Source: Triatoma infestans (lineage: Eukaryota > Arthropoda > Insecta > Hemiptera > Reduviidae). From it: DNA of 64,000 nucleotides. The translations under genes and the position numbers were made by a program. The stretch lies in NCBI GenBank assembly GCA_011037195.1, contig JAAEAF010014372.1, positions 1 to 64,000 on the forward strand, written 5' to 3'. The notes under the pieces were generated by a model. It was not told the origin of the DNA. It saw nothing but the letters and a program-made list of their open reading frames with translations, and searched no databases. Below, in pieces: positions 1-7,635 of this stretch (position 1 is the stretch's first letter; each line of letters opens with the position of its first letter).

Positions 1-658
1 TTTTTGTACGCATTGCTATCTTTTAAGATATTTTTATAGTTTTCCTTGTCTTGAGCAGAATAATCGGTAGGCTCTTTTAAAAACAACAATTGAAATAAAC
101 CTGGCGTACCTTCATACCATTTATCATTTACATTAATATTATCACCATCAGTTGTTACTTTTGCATTACCTATTGTCCTCCTTTTGATTGTATTCGAATG
201 CCATATCTATCATCCATATCACTAGTTTTTGAATCAATAAGTTTAAATAAATATGGTTTAATCATTGGACCTATCTTTCCTTGCTGTTCCAAAATATCTT
301 TTAATTTTTCTTTATCATATTGTTGTGGTATTTGTTTCAGAGGAGTCTTCTTCCCCCCTTCATCTTCAAATATTTCTTCCTCTCTTGTCATCATCTTTTG
401 GATGGGGGTTGATGTGGATGCTTGCTTTAATGGAGTAAACATACCATTCTCATCTTTAAATGTTATCTCTTCTTTTTTAATTATCTCTCTTTTAGGCTTT
501 TTTTTCTCATGAACTAATTCTTGAAGTGGTTCAATAATGGGTTTAAAACTTTTTTCCAGTTCCTCCTGTGATAACTGAAAACCTCGTTTCATGCTTTTGA
601 ATTTTGCACGCAGCGATTTAGAAGTTTTAATAAGTTGTTTAGTGACCTTAGGGTCCAT
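1..658 (-). pseudogene. Polinton virion-associated protein of unknown role, partial and frameshifted
   Basis: This reads leftward off the window edge. The open part (658 down to 170) encodes 162 charged residues, rich in Lys and Glu, with the short phrase KTPLKQ and relatives repeated, which suggests a disordered scaffold-like N-terminus. It then hits a stop, but the next frame continues from about position 180 to position 1 with a globular-looking stretch (motif GTPGL, then a phrase ending in ENYKNIL). I recognise that stretch from Polinton/adintovirus elements in insect genomes, so a single small indel near 175-190 most likely broke the gene. It is transcribed in the same direction as the ATPase, whose stop lies 32 bp upstream of its ATG, so the two probably share a transcription unit. 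No enzymatic motif is visible. The family assignment is recognition by pattern, not a search. Confidence 0.6.
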
Positions 659-689
659 GATGTACTGATGGAATTCTCCATTTTTCTAT

Positions 690-1379
690 CTATATATAGA
701 TAAATGTGTCCAAACCTTTCCGGAATCTACCGTTGCTTAAATCTCTTGTTTTATCTATAGTAATAAATCCATAAGGTTCTTCCCAACAAGTGTAACATAT
801 ATGTTTAAATTTATCAAATGATATGTCAGGTGAACTTATATGATCGCTGAAAACATGTTTTAGATTTAAATCATCCTGTTTGAAAAGTATAATAAAATTG
901 GCATTATCACGTATAAGATGTTTAGGTATTCGGGCATAACTCTGTGTTAAATAAAAACAGTCAATCCATCTATGTCGACTCATGCTGAAATATTGTCTGA
1001 TAATATCCTGTTGGTCCATTGCAATATCATCAAAAATTATAATAGAGTTGGTTTTAGCCTCTTCGGGAGCAATTACTTGTTGAGTATCACTTAATTTATA
1101 AAATCCTATTTCTGGAACAAGTTTAAAAACATGTTCTAAATATAAATATTTTTCTTGTTGAAGTGATCTGCTACATATATATACGTTTGCGAATTTCAGA
1201 CCATTTGGCTGCACAAGTAAACAAGCCATAACGTTAGTTTTACCAGATCCAGACGTACCACAAATCAACGCTCGTATATTATTTGGTAATAATGTGCCAT
1301 GTCGACTGACATGTTCGATTTTTGAGTCAGAGAGTAGATTGAGAATAGGTAAACGTTCACTTTGCTTTTCCAAACGCAT
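690..1379 (-). CDS. Polinton/adintovirus genome-packaging ATPase (FtsK/HerA, A32-like)
   Basis: An intact frame of 229 residues. The Walker A motif is GTSGSGKTN at residues 41-49 and the Walker B strand is IIIFDD at 113-118. A Gln-containing sensor stretch (LTQSYARIP, about 144-152) follows. This order and the small size match the packaging ATPases of Polintons, adintoviruses and relatives of poxvirus A32, which drive genome DNA into the capsid using ATP. The ATG at 1379 is chosen because the gene is head to head with the PLA2-domain gene across only 44 bp that carry a TATAAATA motif usable by one or both genes. No frameshift is visible, in contrast to the neighbouring capsid and protease genes. 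Confidence 0.9.
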   Translation of the reverse strand: MRLEKQSERLPILNLLSDSKIEHVSRHGTLLPNNIRALICGTSGSGKTNVMACLLVQPNGLKFANVYICSRSLQQEKYLYLEHVFKLVPEIGFYKLSDTQQVIAPEEAKTNSIIIFDDIAMDQQDIIRQYFSMSRHRWIDCFYLTQSYARIPKHLIRDNANFIILFKQDDLNLKHVFSDHISSPDISFDKFKHICYTCWEEPYGFITIDKTRDLSNGRFRKGLDTFIYI

Positions 1380-1387
1380 CGCGACAA

Positions 1388-1395
1388 TATAAATA
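1388..1395. promoter_or_regulatory. TATA-like motif between the divergent ATPase and PLA2-protein genes
   Basis: TATAAATA lies 29 bp before the PLA2-protein ATG and 9 bp beyond the ATPase ATG, inside a 44 bp divergent intergenic gap. For the rightward gene this spacing leaves a short leader, as for the TATA motifs before other genes of this element (4608 and 5484). Its use is inferred from position only. Confidence 0.5.
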
Positions 1396-1423
1396 CGTTT
1401 ACGTGTAGAGTATTTTCATCATA

Positions 1424-2065
1424 ATGAGAAGAAAAGCAGTTGGGAAAGGACTTATAAATTCAGTGATTAACAAGTTACCATTCGAAGTACATATACCCGG
1501 CTATAGGTTTTGTGGGCCTGGAACTAAATTGCAAAAACGATTAGCACGTGGTGATAGAGGTATTAACCCTTTAGACGAAGCTTGTAGAGAACACGACATT
1601 GCATACTCTCAACATAAAGATCTAGAATCAAGACATAGGGCTGATCTTGCACTGGCAGAAAAAGCTTGGCAAAGAACGAAGGCTAGTGACGCAACATTTG
1701 GTGAAAAAGCAGCAGCTTGGGCGGTGACAAACGCTATGAAAGCTAAAGTGAAATTAGGTGGGAGAGTTAGGAAAAGAAGGAAAACCATTAAAGACGTTAT
1801 AACAGCAGCACGTGTAACTTCACCTTTATCATCAATTATAGATGCATCGAAAAAAGCCCTAAAAAAGGCGAAAAGATATGTAAAAAAGACGAAATCTGCA
1901 AAAATTCCAAGAGTGCTGCCAGTTCCAAGAACTGGTGGAGTTCTCCCGTTTCTTATACCTTTATTCGCAGGGTTATCTGCACTAGGAAGTTTAGCTGGTG
2001 GGGCATCAGCCATAGCTAAAGCAGTTAAGGATCACAAAATGCAAGGGATCGTTTGGAGGAGATGA
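1424..2065 (+). CDS. Virion core protein with N-terminal phospholipase A2 domain
   Basis: 213 residues, intact. Residues 27-34 (YRFCGPGT) are the calcium-binding loop and CREHD at 54-58 carries the catalytic His57-Asp58 pair of the parvovirus-VP1-type PLA2 fold. A long basic middle region (residues about 110-165, Lys/Arg rich) suggests DNA binding. A hydrophobic Gly/Ala/Leu-rich segment near residues 175-205 resembles the membrane-active or adenain-processed tail of Polinton core proteins. In parvoviruses this PLA2 domain helps virions leave the endosome; the same role here is inference. The stop codon overlaps the ATG of the next gene (ATGA at 2062-2065), pointing to a tightly packed rightward late-gene cluster. 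Confidence 0.88.
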   Translation: MRRKAVGKGLINSVINKLPFEVHIPGYRFCGPGTKLQKRLARGDRGINPLDEACREHDIAYSQHKDLESRHRADLALAEKAWQRTKASDATFGEKAAAWAVTNAMKAKVKLGGRVRKRRKTIKDVITAARVTSPLSSIIDASKKALKKAKRYVKKTKSAKIPRVLPVPRTGGVLPFLIPLFAGLSALGSLAGGASAIAKAVKDHKMQGIVWRR

Positions 2066-2514
2066 GAAGACATAATAGAAAAATGGAAGAGCAGCAAATT
2101 GGTAAAGGATTTTATCTTAAACCGTACAAAAAAGGCTATGGTCTTTACATAAAAAAAGATTGACTACTTCCTAATAGAGCGCTCACAAACATAGATTTAA
2201 TTAAATATGGTAAAGATATACCAAATTTTAGAGGTGTTTACATGCGTGATACTTTACCAAAATTTCCTAAAAATAATGAGTGTGGTATAGTAAATTTAGA
2301 CTCAATAGAGAATATGGGAACTCACTGGGTTTCTTACATTAAAAAAGGTAAGATTGTCAATTACTTCGATCCATTTGGCAACCTTAGGCCTCCTCTAGAA
2401 TTGCTACACTATTTAAAGAATTGCAATATCACTTACAATCGACGTAGATATCAAAAGTGGAATACTCCTTATTGCGGACATTTGTGTCTACAATTTCTCT
2501 ATAATAATGTGTAA
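2062..2514 (+). pseudogene. Adenain-type cysteine protease with an in-frame TGA
   Basis: From the ATG at 2062 one frame runs to 2514 (150 codons) with a single TGA at 2161-2163. The part before the TGA is a short basic Gly/Tyr/Lys-rich leader. The part after it is the viral C5-family protease core: catalytic His in GTHWVSY, the acidic residue in YFDPFGN and the nucleophile Cys in YCGHLCLQF near the C-terminus. Such proteases mature capsid proteins in adenoviruses and Polintons. Either the TGA is a lesion in one gene, or a 33-residue leader peptide gene and the protease are separate. The protease-like sequence resumes straight after the stop, well before the next Met at 2242, which favours a lesion or readthrough. 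The gene sits between core and penton genes as expected. Confidence 0.8.
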
Positions 2515-2536
2515 CACAGTTTAAAGACATTTAGTC

Positions 2537-3229
2537 ATGTCTTACACATTTACCTTAACAGGTGCTTCTAGCCTTTTGAGCGCTGACATATTTCCACCGA
2601 TTAGTTTATCAGAAGGAGGCAATTACACCATTGGTTTACTTAGTTTTCAATCATACCACTCTATTCCAAACATAATTGAAAATGTTAATAATAAATTTCA
2701 TTATGGTGATGATAAAGTGATTGAGATTCCTACAGGCACTTATGAGATTGAAGCTATTGCAGAATATTTAAAAAAGAATTTGCCAGCTCCCGATTCAATA
2801 AAACTGAGGGGTAATGTGAACACCTTAAAAGTAGAATTAATGTGCACTCAACCAATTCATTTCGATAAAGAGCATTCAATTGGTCCGTTATTGGGATTCA
2901 CAAAACAAAAAGTGTTGGATAAAATGAAATATTATAAATCTGATGAAATAGTGAAAATTCATAGTGTAAATACGGTCGCCATAAACTGCAATATAGCTGT
3001 AGGTTCGTACAGAAATGGAGTACCTGGACACACTATATATGAATTTTCTCCTACAGTTCCTCCTGGAGATAAGCTAGTACATGAGCCTAGTCCAGTCATT
3101 TATTTTCCAGTCACCGGAGAGACAATTGATCATATTACGTTAACTCTTACGGATCAAGATAATAACATAGTAGATTTTCGCGAAGAAGTGATCACCATAC
3201 GTTTACACCTTAAGAAGAATGGGTATTGA
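2537..3229 (+). CDS. Penton-like minor capsid protein (single jelly roll)
   Basis: 230 residues, intact. The protein starts MSYTFTLTGASSLLSADIFP and has alternating hydrophobic beta-rich segments, no signal peptide and no membrane span, in line with the Polinton minor capsid (penton) single jelly-roll family. Position between the protease and major capsid genes is the conserved Polinton order. It is expected to occupy the fivefold vertices. The start follows the protease stop by 22 bp, and its TGA (3227-3229) overlaps the start of the small gene at 3219. Assignment rests on order, length and general sequence resemblance; a structure prediction would settle it. Confidence 0.8.
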   Translation: MSYTFTLTGASSLLSADIFPPISLSEGGNYTIGLLSFQSYHSIPNIIENVNNKFHYGDDKVIEIPTGTYEIEAIAEYLKKNLPAPDSIKLRGNVNTLKVELMCTQPIHFDKEHSIGPLLGFTKQKVLDKMKYYKSDEIVKIHSVNTVAINCNIAVGSYRNGVPGHTIYEFSPTVPPGDKLVHEPSPVIYFPVTGETIDHITLTLTDQDNNIVDFREEVITIRLHLKKNGY

Positions 3230-3371
3230 TTTCCAAACGTATAAAAGCACGGACGTTAAAAGCAGACCATCCAGTATTGAACAGTCTGTCCGTCGTAAAT
3301 TAACGCCTGCAAAGATTAGATTTTTACAACAACTAGGTCTTACGGTAAAACCAAAATGGAAGAAATATTAA
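3219..3371 (+). CDS. Small basic protein between penton and major capsid genes
   Basis: A 50-residue frame (ATG 3219, TAA 3369) that overlaps the 3' end of the penton gene by 11 bp and the 5' end of the major capsid gene by 16 bp, each in a different frame. The protein is basic, with a helical-looking stretch around residues 28-42 (LTPAKIRFLQQLG). The double overlap and its fit in the only gap of the structural cluster argue that it is real. I have the impression that similar small frames sit here in other insect Polintons, but I cannot verify that. It might be a minor virion or assembly factor; no motif gives a function. Confidence 0.6.
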   Translation: MGIDFQTYKSTDVKSRPSSIEQSVRRKLTPAKIRFLQQLGLTVKPKWKKY

Positions 3372-4561
3372 ATGTGAATGATGAAGTCATGTTTGAGGAG
3401 AGAATCACAAATTACGAATATCACACCCATCAACCGTTTACGCAATCACTAGACAATTCCGATGAGATAATTATTTCCGTACAACAACAGGATATTTTCA
3501 CAGTTCCTTCAAAAAGTTTTCTCTATATTCAAGGACAAGTAAATAAAGATGAAACTACCCCAAACTTAAGTGTGACATTAGTGAGGGATGCTTTTATGTT
3601 TCTCTTTGATGAGATCAAGTATCAGTTAAATGGAGTAATAGTTGACCACATCCGTAACCCAGGAATTGCTAGCACTCTTAAAGGTTATGTTTCATTTAAT
3701 AGTGATAAAGTCAAAGCATTGGAAATAGCTGGCTGGATGCAACCCAATACTAATATCAAGCTTGCTGATGATGATGGTAATTTTATTGCTGCATTCCGTT
3801 AGATACTGTTTTAGGCTTTTTTGAAGATTATAATAGAATAATTCTACAAGGAAGACACGAACTAATATTACATCGAAGTAGAAGTGATAATGATGCTATT
3901 GTTACCCAAAACGCAGACGTTAAAGCTTCTATTAAGCTTAAATCAGTACAATGGAGAATCCCATATGTTAAAGTGTCTGATCAACAAAAATTGAAGTTTT
4001 TGAAGTTTATCAATAGAGGAGCGCCTATGCACATGGCTTTCAGATCTTGGGATATTATTGAATACCCAACCCTCCCAACTACTAACAAACATACATGGAC
4101 CTTAAAAACAACCACAAATTTGGAAAAACCTCGTTACGTAATTGTAGCATTTCAGACTAATAGAAAAAATAATCAACTCGTAGACCCAACAGTTTTTGAT
4201 CAAAATAATATTACTAATGTTAAACCTAAATTCAGAGATTTATCCTTATGATGACTTGAATGTGAATTTTTCAAAAAACTATTTCAGCTTTTTGTATTAC
4301 ATGTATCAACATTTTCAACTTAGTTATTATGGAAAACCGAACCAACCACTAATGTCCAGAGACAATTTCAAAAATATTGCACCAATTATTGTAATCGATT
4401 GTTCACGTCAATCGGAAGCCATCAGATCATCTTCCGTCGACATTAGATTAGAAATTGAGTGTAGTGAAGCTTTTAAAGCTAATACTACAGCTTACGCATT
4501 AATTTTACATGATAGTATAGTAGAATATAATCCTTTATCTGGTCTGGTCAGAAAATTATAA
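3356..4561 (+). pseudogene. Major capsid protein (double jelly roll), two frameshifts
   Basis: About 400 codons in three frame segments: 3356 to about 3800, about 3800 to about 4245, and about 4235 to 4561. Each break looks like a small indel, since the protein sense continues directly in another frame. The sequence is typical of Polinton hexon-like major capsid proteins: an acidic N-terminus, repeated beta-strand segments, and a conserved-looking C-terminus after the motif YGKPNQPL. In an intact virus it would build the icosahedral shell with the penton protein. With two breaks this copy is very unlikely to make capsid, so this part of the integrated element is dead even though the ATPase, PLA2 and penton frames stay open. 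Confidence 0.85.
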
Positions 4562-4655
4562 AAAAGTAGAGGTGGATAAAAGTAGAGGTGGGTGACTTGA
4601 CTACTTGTATATAAATACAGCTGCAACTTCAGAAAAATAATCATTCCCCCTCAAC
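4562..4655 (+). promoter_or_regulatory. Promoter region of the BIR-domain gene
   Basis: The 94 bp gap contains two direct copies of AAAAGTAGAGGTGG (near 4563 and 4578), a TATATAAATA box at 4608-4617 and the ATG at 4656. Box-to-ATG distance leaves a leader of about 10-20 bases. This suggests independent transcription from the capsid gene, with the doubled element as a possible activator site. Confidence 0.55.
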
Positions 4656-5357
4656 ATGTGTGAATCGGTAGTGATAGATATTCAGTGTTACCAAACTAAA
4701 AAGGGGTCATATATTGTAAAAGAATTAGCAATAGTAGACTTTGATGGTGTAGAGAAGCACTGGATTTTCAAACCACCGCCATTTGGAGAGCCTAACTCAC
4801 CACCTAACAGATGGGTTTTCCGAAATCTCCATGGAATCAAGTGGAGGGATGGTGAGGTGAACTATGATCAATTATGTTATAAATTAAAATTTTTAACTAT
4901 GAAATATAGCTATTTATATAGCAAAGGACTGGAAAAGTGTAATTTTCTAAGTGAACATATTGGAAAAACTGTTTTTAATTTAGAAAATTTTGGTTGTCCT
5001 AGTATAAAATTCATCAAGTATAATGAAAGTAAATGTGACTATCATAATATGTTAATTAATGATAAATTTAATTGTGCTTTAAAAAATTGTAAAATGTTAA
5101 TTAAATGGATAAGGGAAAACAGTTCATTAATAGATTTTGATGTATACGAAGTTAGATTAAATACATTTAAAAATTGCCAATTAGATGTAAGTGAAGAGGT
5201 ACTTTCATTTAATGGATTTATTAAACTAAAAGATAATGTAATTAAATGTGTTTATTGCAAAACTGAAATACCAGTTAATTTAATTAAAAACTGCCCCTGC
5301 TATATCCATAAATTGCGAAATCCTAAATGTGTATGGATTGTGAAAAATGGAATTTAA
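4656..5357 (+). CDS. Accessory viral protein with C-terminal BIR (IAP-type) zinc domain
   Basis: 233 residues, intact. Residues 1-155 resemble a protein found beside many insect Polinton genes; its opening strand (VVIDIQ, 5-10) and later His/Cys positions recall a DEDD-type nuclease fold, but the usual acidic partner is Gln10, so activity is doubtful. The C-terminal 70 residues fit a baculovirus IAP repeat: an Arg-Leu pair (167-168) before a conserved Phe171, a Gly-Phe pair (187-188), and zinc ligands Cys198, Cys201, His218 and Cys225 in exact C-x2-C-x16-H-x6-C spacing. No RING finger follows. BIR domains bind caspases or IBM peptides, so an anti-apoptotic role in the insect cell is inferred. 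It has its own TATA box and stands downstream of the capsid gene. Confidence 0.75.
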   Translation: MCESVVIDIQCYQTKKGSYIVKELAIVDFDGVEKHWIFKPPPFGEPNSPPNRWVFRNLHGIKWRDGEVNYDQLCYKLKFLTMKYSYLYSKGLEKCNFLSEHIGKTVFNLENFGCPSIKFIKYNESKCDYHNMLINDKFNCALKNCKMLIKWIRENSSLIDFDVYEVRLNTFKNCQLDVSEEVLSFNGFIKLKDNVIKCVYCKTEIPVNLIKNCPCYIHKLRNPKCVWIVKNGI

Positions 5358-5483
5358 AAACAATTGTTTAATAAAAATATTTTTTTATATAAAAATTTAT
5401 CTTCTTTTTTTTACCCCTTTATTTCTCCCATGCCGGTATGATTCACCCACCCATCTTTTCTACCTGGAGTGGGGTCTAGTGCG

Positions 5484-5491
5484 TATATATA
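5484..5491 (+). promoter_or_regulatory. TATA box of the GTSF1-like gene
   Basis: TATATATA lies 38 bp before the ATG at 5529 in an otherwise mixed-composition stretch following a T-rich, gene-free 100 bp. Position matches the other TATA boxes of this element. Confidence 0.5.
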
Positions 5492-5528
5492 TCCCTCCAG
5501 GTCCAGTAGTTATATTAGTTCTCATACA

Positions 5529-5853
5529 ATGCCTGAAATACGCGAAACAGATATGGATTGTAAGTAGTACTTTTTTCTTTCCTAAAACTTTTTTTATATA
5601 TAATATATAGTTATTTTATATATAACTTTTCTTTGTTATAGTAATGCGGTGCCCGATAAGCCCGCTGCATATAATAAAAAGGACGCGCCTTATACCACAC
5701 CTTTATAAATGTTCCAAAAACAACCCCGATTTTAAAAGATGTGAAGGGTGTGGGGTGTATTGGGCCCCTCAACCAATACTGGAAGAGCATCAAAAAAGAT
5801 GCGTCAAATTCAAAGAATTTGAAGATTTATTACGCCAATTTAACGATTTATAA
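5529..5853 (+). CDS. Spliced CHHC zinc-finger protein resembling GTSF1/Asterix, viral accessory gene
   Basis: Two exons, 5529-5559 and 5642-5853, joined in phase 1 across an 82 bp intron (GTAAGT donor, pyrimidine-rich tract, TTATAG acceptor), giving 80 residues. The first finger is Cys14-x5-His20-x9-His30-x3-Cys34, the exact CHHC spacing of U11-48K/GTSF1 proteins, and it is followed by KNNPD, which echoes the KNHPD signature after finger 1 in GTSF1. The second finger keeps the same spacing (Cys44, position 50, His60, Cys64), but position 50 is Tyr rather than His. GTSF1/Asterix is a cofactor of Piwi in transposon silencing and its fingers bind tRNA. A viral homologue could mimic or titrate it. 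The gene lies between the BIR gene and PolB. The splice model is read by eye and not backed by transcripts. Confidence 0.72.
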
Positions 5854-6175
5854 ACAAGATTGTGAGTACTTCATTTTTCTTTCATAAAACTTTTTTTTTC
5901 TTTTTTCTCATTTTTTTTTTCTCATTTTTTTTTTTTTTATTTTTTATTTTAGTATACTCCGGAGAAGAATTAGAATAAATTATAAATATATTTATATTTT
6001 TTATGTATTTATATTTTATATATTAAAATTAGTATTAGTTAATTAATAGTATTACTTTTATTTTTTTATATAGTAATTTTATATAGTTAGTATATAGTTT
6101 AATGTATTAAATCTTAAAAAAATAAAAATAAAATGTATTAAAAAATGAAATTTTATTTATTTTATTCCTTACATT
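5854..6175. other. T-rich gap with an echo of the GTSF1-like intron
   Basis: No gene is seen. At 5860-5951 a stretch beginning GATTGTGAGTAC and ending TTTTAG closely resembles the donor region of the intron at 5560-5641 (same order: GATTGT, T-rich, CATAAAAC, T run), so it is either a 3'UTR intron or the relic of a second exon-intron unit. An AATAAA motif follows near 5974. The rest is A/T runs. Confidence 0.4.
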
Positions 6176-6184
6176 TTATCAAAT

Positions 6185-6350
6185 AAATTTTTTTCTTAAC
6201 CAGCACATAAAAACTATGAGGACAAAGTCCTCCAGATTTTTAAGCAGGGTGTGGTATATATTGAGCACTTGAAACATACTTAATGAACATAAGGAAAGAT
6301 GTGTTAAATACTTGGAAATGAATTTAAAATACTTGGAGGAAAAATTTAAA
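6185..6350 (+). pseudogene. Decayed second copy of the GTSF1-like zinc-finger gene
   Basis: The nucleotide sequence aligns by eye with the second exon of the gene at 5642-5853 from the end of finger 1 onward: the AGGGTGTGG block, the EHxxRCVK block (here EHKERCVK) and an acidic, Leu-rich tail are all recognisable. It carries stops in every frame and has lost finger-1 ligands, so it is a pseudogene. Its presence about 500 bp downstream on the same strand shows that this accessory gene was tandemly duplicated before one copy decayed. Confidence 0.6.
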
Positions 6351-6368
6351 AAAAATTTTAATATATTC

Positions 6369-6550
6369 AAACATAAAGTTTTTTTTTACAATTATTTAAA
6401 CATGAAGTTTAACTCATATAGGTAAAATTGGAGGGTTGCATTGCTATTCAACTACCCAGTTTCAACTACCATTGCAAGGTCACAAAAATTTATATATTTA
6501 AAACATAAAGTTTTTTACAATTATTTAAACATGAAGTTTAACTCACACAC
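6369..6550 (+). repeat. Short direct repeat (about 45 bp, two copies)
   Basis: A stretch starting AACATAAAGTTTTTT and ending GAAGTTTAACTCA occurs at about 6369-6416 and again at about 6501-6546, separated by about 85 bp. It lies in the 3' flank of the minus-strand Cys-rich gene and of the decayed zinc-finger copy. Confidence 0.7.
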
Positions 6551-6569
6551 ATCATATACAAAATTCACT

Positions 6570-6902
6570 TCACAAACCGCAAGGACAACATCCTTCGCTA
6601 TTTCCAAATAGATCAATTAGATCTAATTTAATGCGCATTCCATGTTCATATATAATTGTACAGATACATATATCAGCACACCCCTCTTTAGACTTTGAAC
6701 AAATGCATTGTTTATAGTGACCATTAGACGCTTTTTCAATAAATTTCTTCGAATATTCTTGCAACGTCAATAACTGCCAGTTTAAGACAAACATTTTCTT
6801 GATAAAATCAAGACCGTCATCATCTACATTCATGGAGGAAAATTTATTTTTAAATTTTTGATAATTTTCCAGAGCAACTATTCTCTCCCACACATCAACC
6901 AT
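6570..6902 (-). CDS. Cys-rich small protein of unknown function, Polinton accessory region
   Basis: 110 residues from the ATG at 6902 (an in-frame GTG lies three codons upstream and was not chosen). The N-terminal 60 residues look helical; the C-terminal half carries nine Cys, grouped as CICS, C, CICTI and a terminal CCPCGL. I do not recognise the family. The Cys pattern could bind zinc or form disulfides; no signal peptide is evident, so zinc binding is more likely. It is convergent with the GTSF1-like gene and codirectional with the left PolB copy, fitting the accessory zone of the element. Confidence 0.5.
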   Translation of the reverse strand: MVDVWERIVALENYQKFKNKFSSMNVDDDGLDFIKKMFVLNWQLLTLQEYSKKFIEKASNGHYKQCICSKSKEGCADICICTIIYEHGMRIKLDLIDLFGNSEGCCPCGL

Positions 6903-6911
6903 TGTTACCAC

Positions 6912-7140
6912 ACAATAAACTAAGAGAAAAAAATTTTATTCAAAGCAGCTGTTTTCTCCCCACACCGCAATGCGCAGGTGTGTCAAAATCATGCGCATGC
7001 GTACAAAAAACAAGAACTCCATTATACCGACAGTTGAGTGAGCGAAACCTAGTTTTAACTGACCATTTGTAGGAGGATCGGTCGCAACAGCAACCTCACT
7101 TGCGCAGCGTAATTCATTCACCAGAAACATTGATTGTCTA
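6912..7140. other. Gap upstream of the Cys-rich gene
   Basis: Mixed sequence with unusually balanced base composition compared with its surroundings. A 64-codon minus-strand frame (7130-6936) lacks any recognisable motif and I do not call it. A TATACC-like stretch at 7023 and several GCGCA words are present. It may hold the promoter of the gene ending at 6570. Confidence 0.3.
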
Positions 7141-7144
7141 AATA

Positions 7145-7435
7145 GGATAAGGGACCTTTATTTGGGAGGAGAGGGTAGTGGTGGGGGCGTATAAAAATTA
7201 GGGGCGAGGGAGGACATTTCTGGGGCGGGGGCAACCCTTAGGGCGAAGGGGGGCCGGGGGGTAGGGCGGGGGGTAACTATCTCAGAGAGGGGGGTCGAAC
7301 CCAGGGAAGGGGGTAAACCAGCCAACATAAAGGGGGGCAAAACCAACCAAACTTAGGGCGAGGGGGGCCCGGACAAAGGGCGGGGGGTAACAATCTAACC
7401 GAGCCCGCTTGAACCCAAGGCGAGGGGCACACTAC
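7145..7435 (+). repeat. G-rich tract with a 70 bp direct repeat, potential G-quadruplexes
   Basis: In a genome of roughly 70% A+T, about 290 bp are dominated by runs of three to seven G on the plus strand. A block starting TTAGGGCGA and ending GGGCGGGGGGTAAC occurs at about 7237-7279 and 7351-7392, with weaker similarity for about 25 bp beyond. Many consecutive G runs within short spacing could fold into G-quadruplexes. No credible protein is encoded. It lies in the left element between the accessory genes and the 3' end of PolB. Confidence 0.75.
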
Positions 7436-7635
7436 ACACGGCCGCCATGTTGGATTGTTTCAGAATGCCCCTTTTATACCTCCTTATAATGTGATACAAG
7501 TAGAACAGAAGTTAAACAAATGAATTTTTGTATTAATTTTATATATGCATTTACAATTAAAATTTTTTAATAATGTGATAACCTTATATAGAATTGAATA
7601 AATTCAGTCCATAAAATTAAAATTGTTAAACATAG

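Noticed and set aside
198..512. Plus-strand frame of 104 codons
   Set aside because: Antisense shadow of the minus-strand virion protein; no motif.
1609..2013. Minus-strand frame of 134 codons
   Set aside because: Lies entirely opposite the PLA2-domain gene and has low-complexity hydrophobic content.
6936..7130. Minus-strand frame of 64 codons upstream of the Cys-rich gene
   Set aside because: No recognisable domain, no supporting promoter or homologue; kept as gap.
7158..7346. Pro-rich minus-strand frame
   Set aside because: It is simply the complement of the G-rich repeat.
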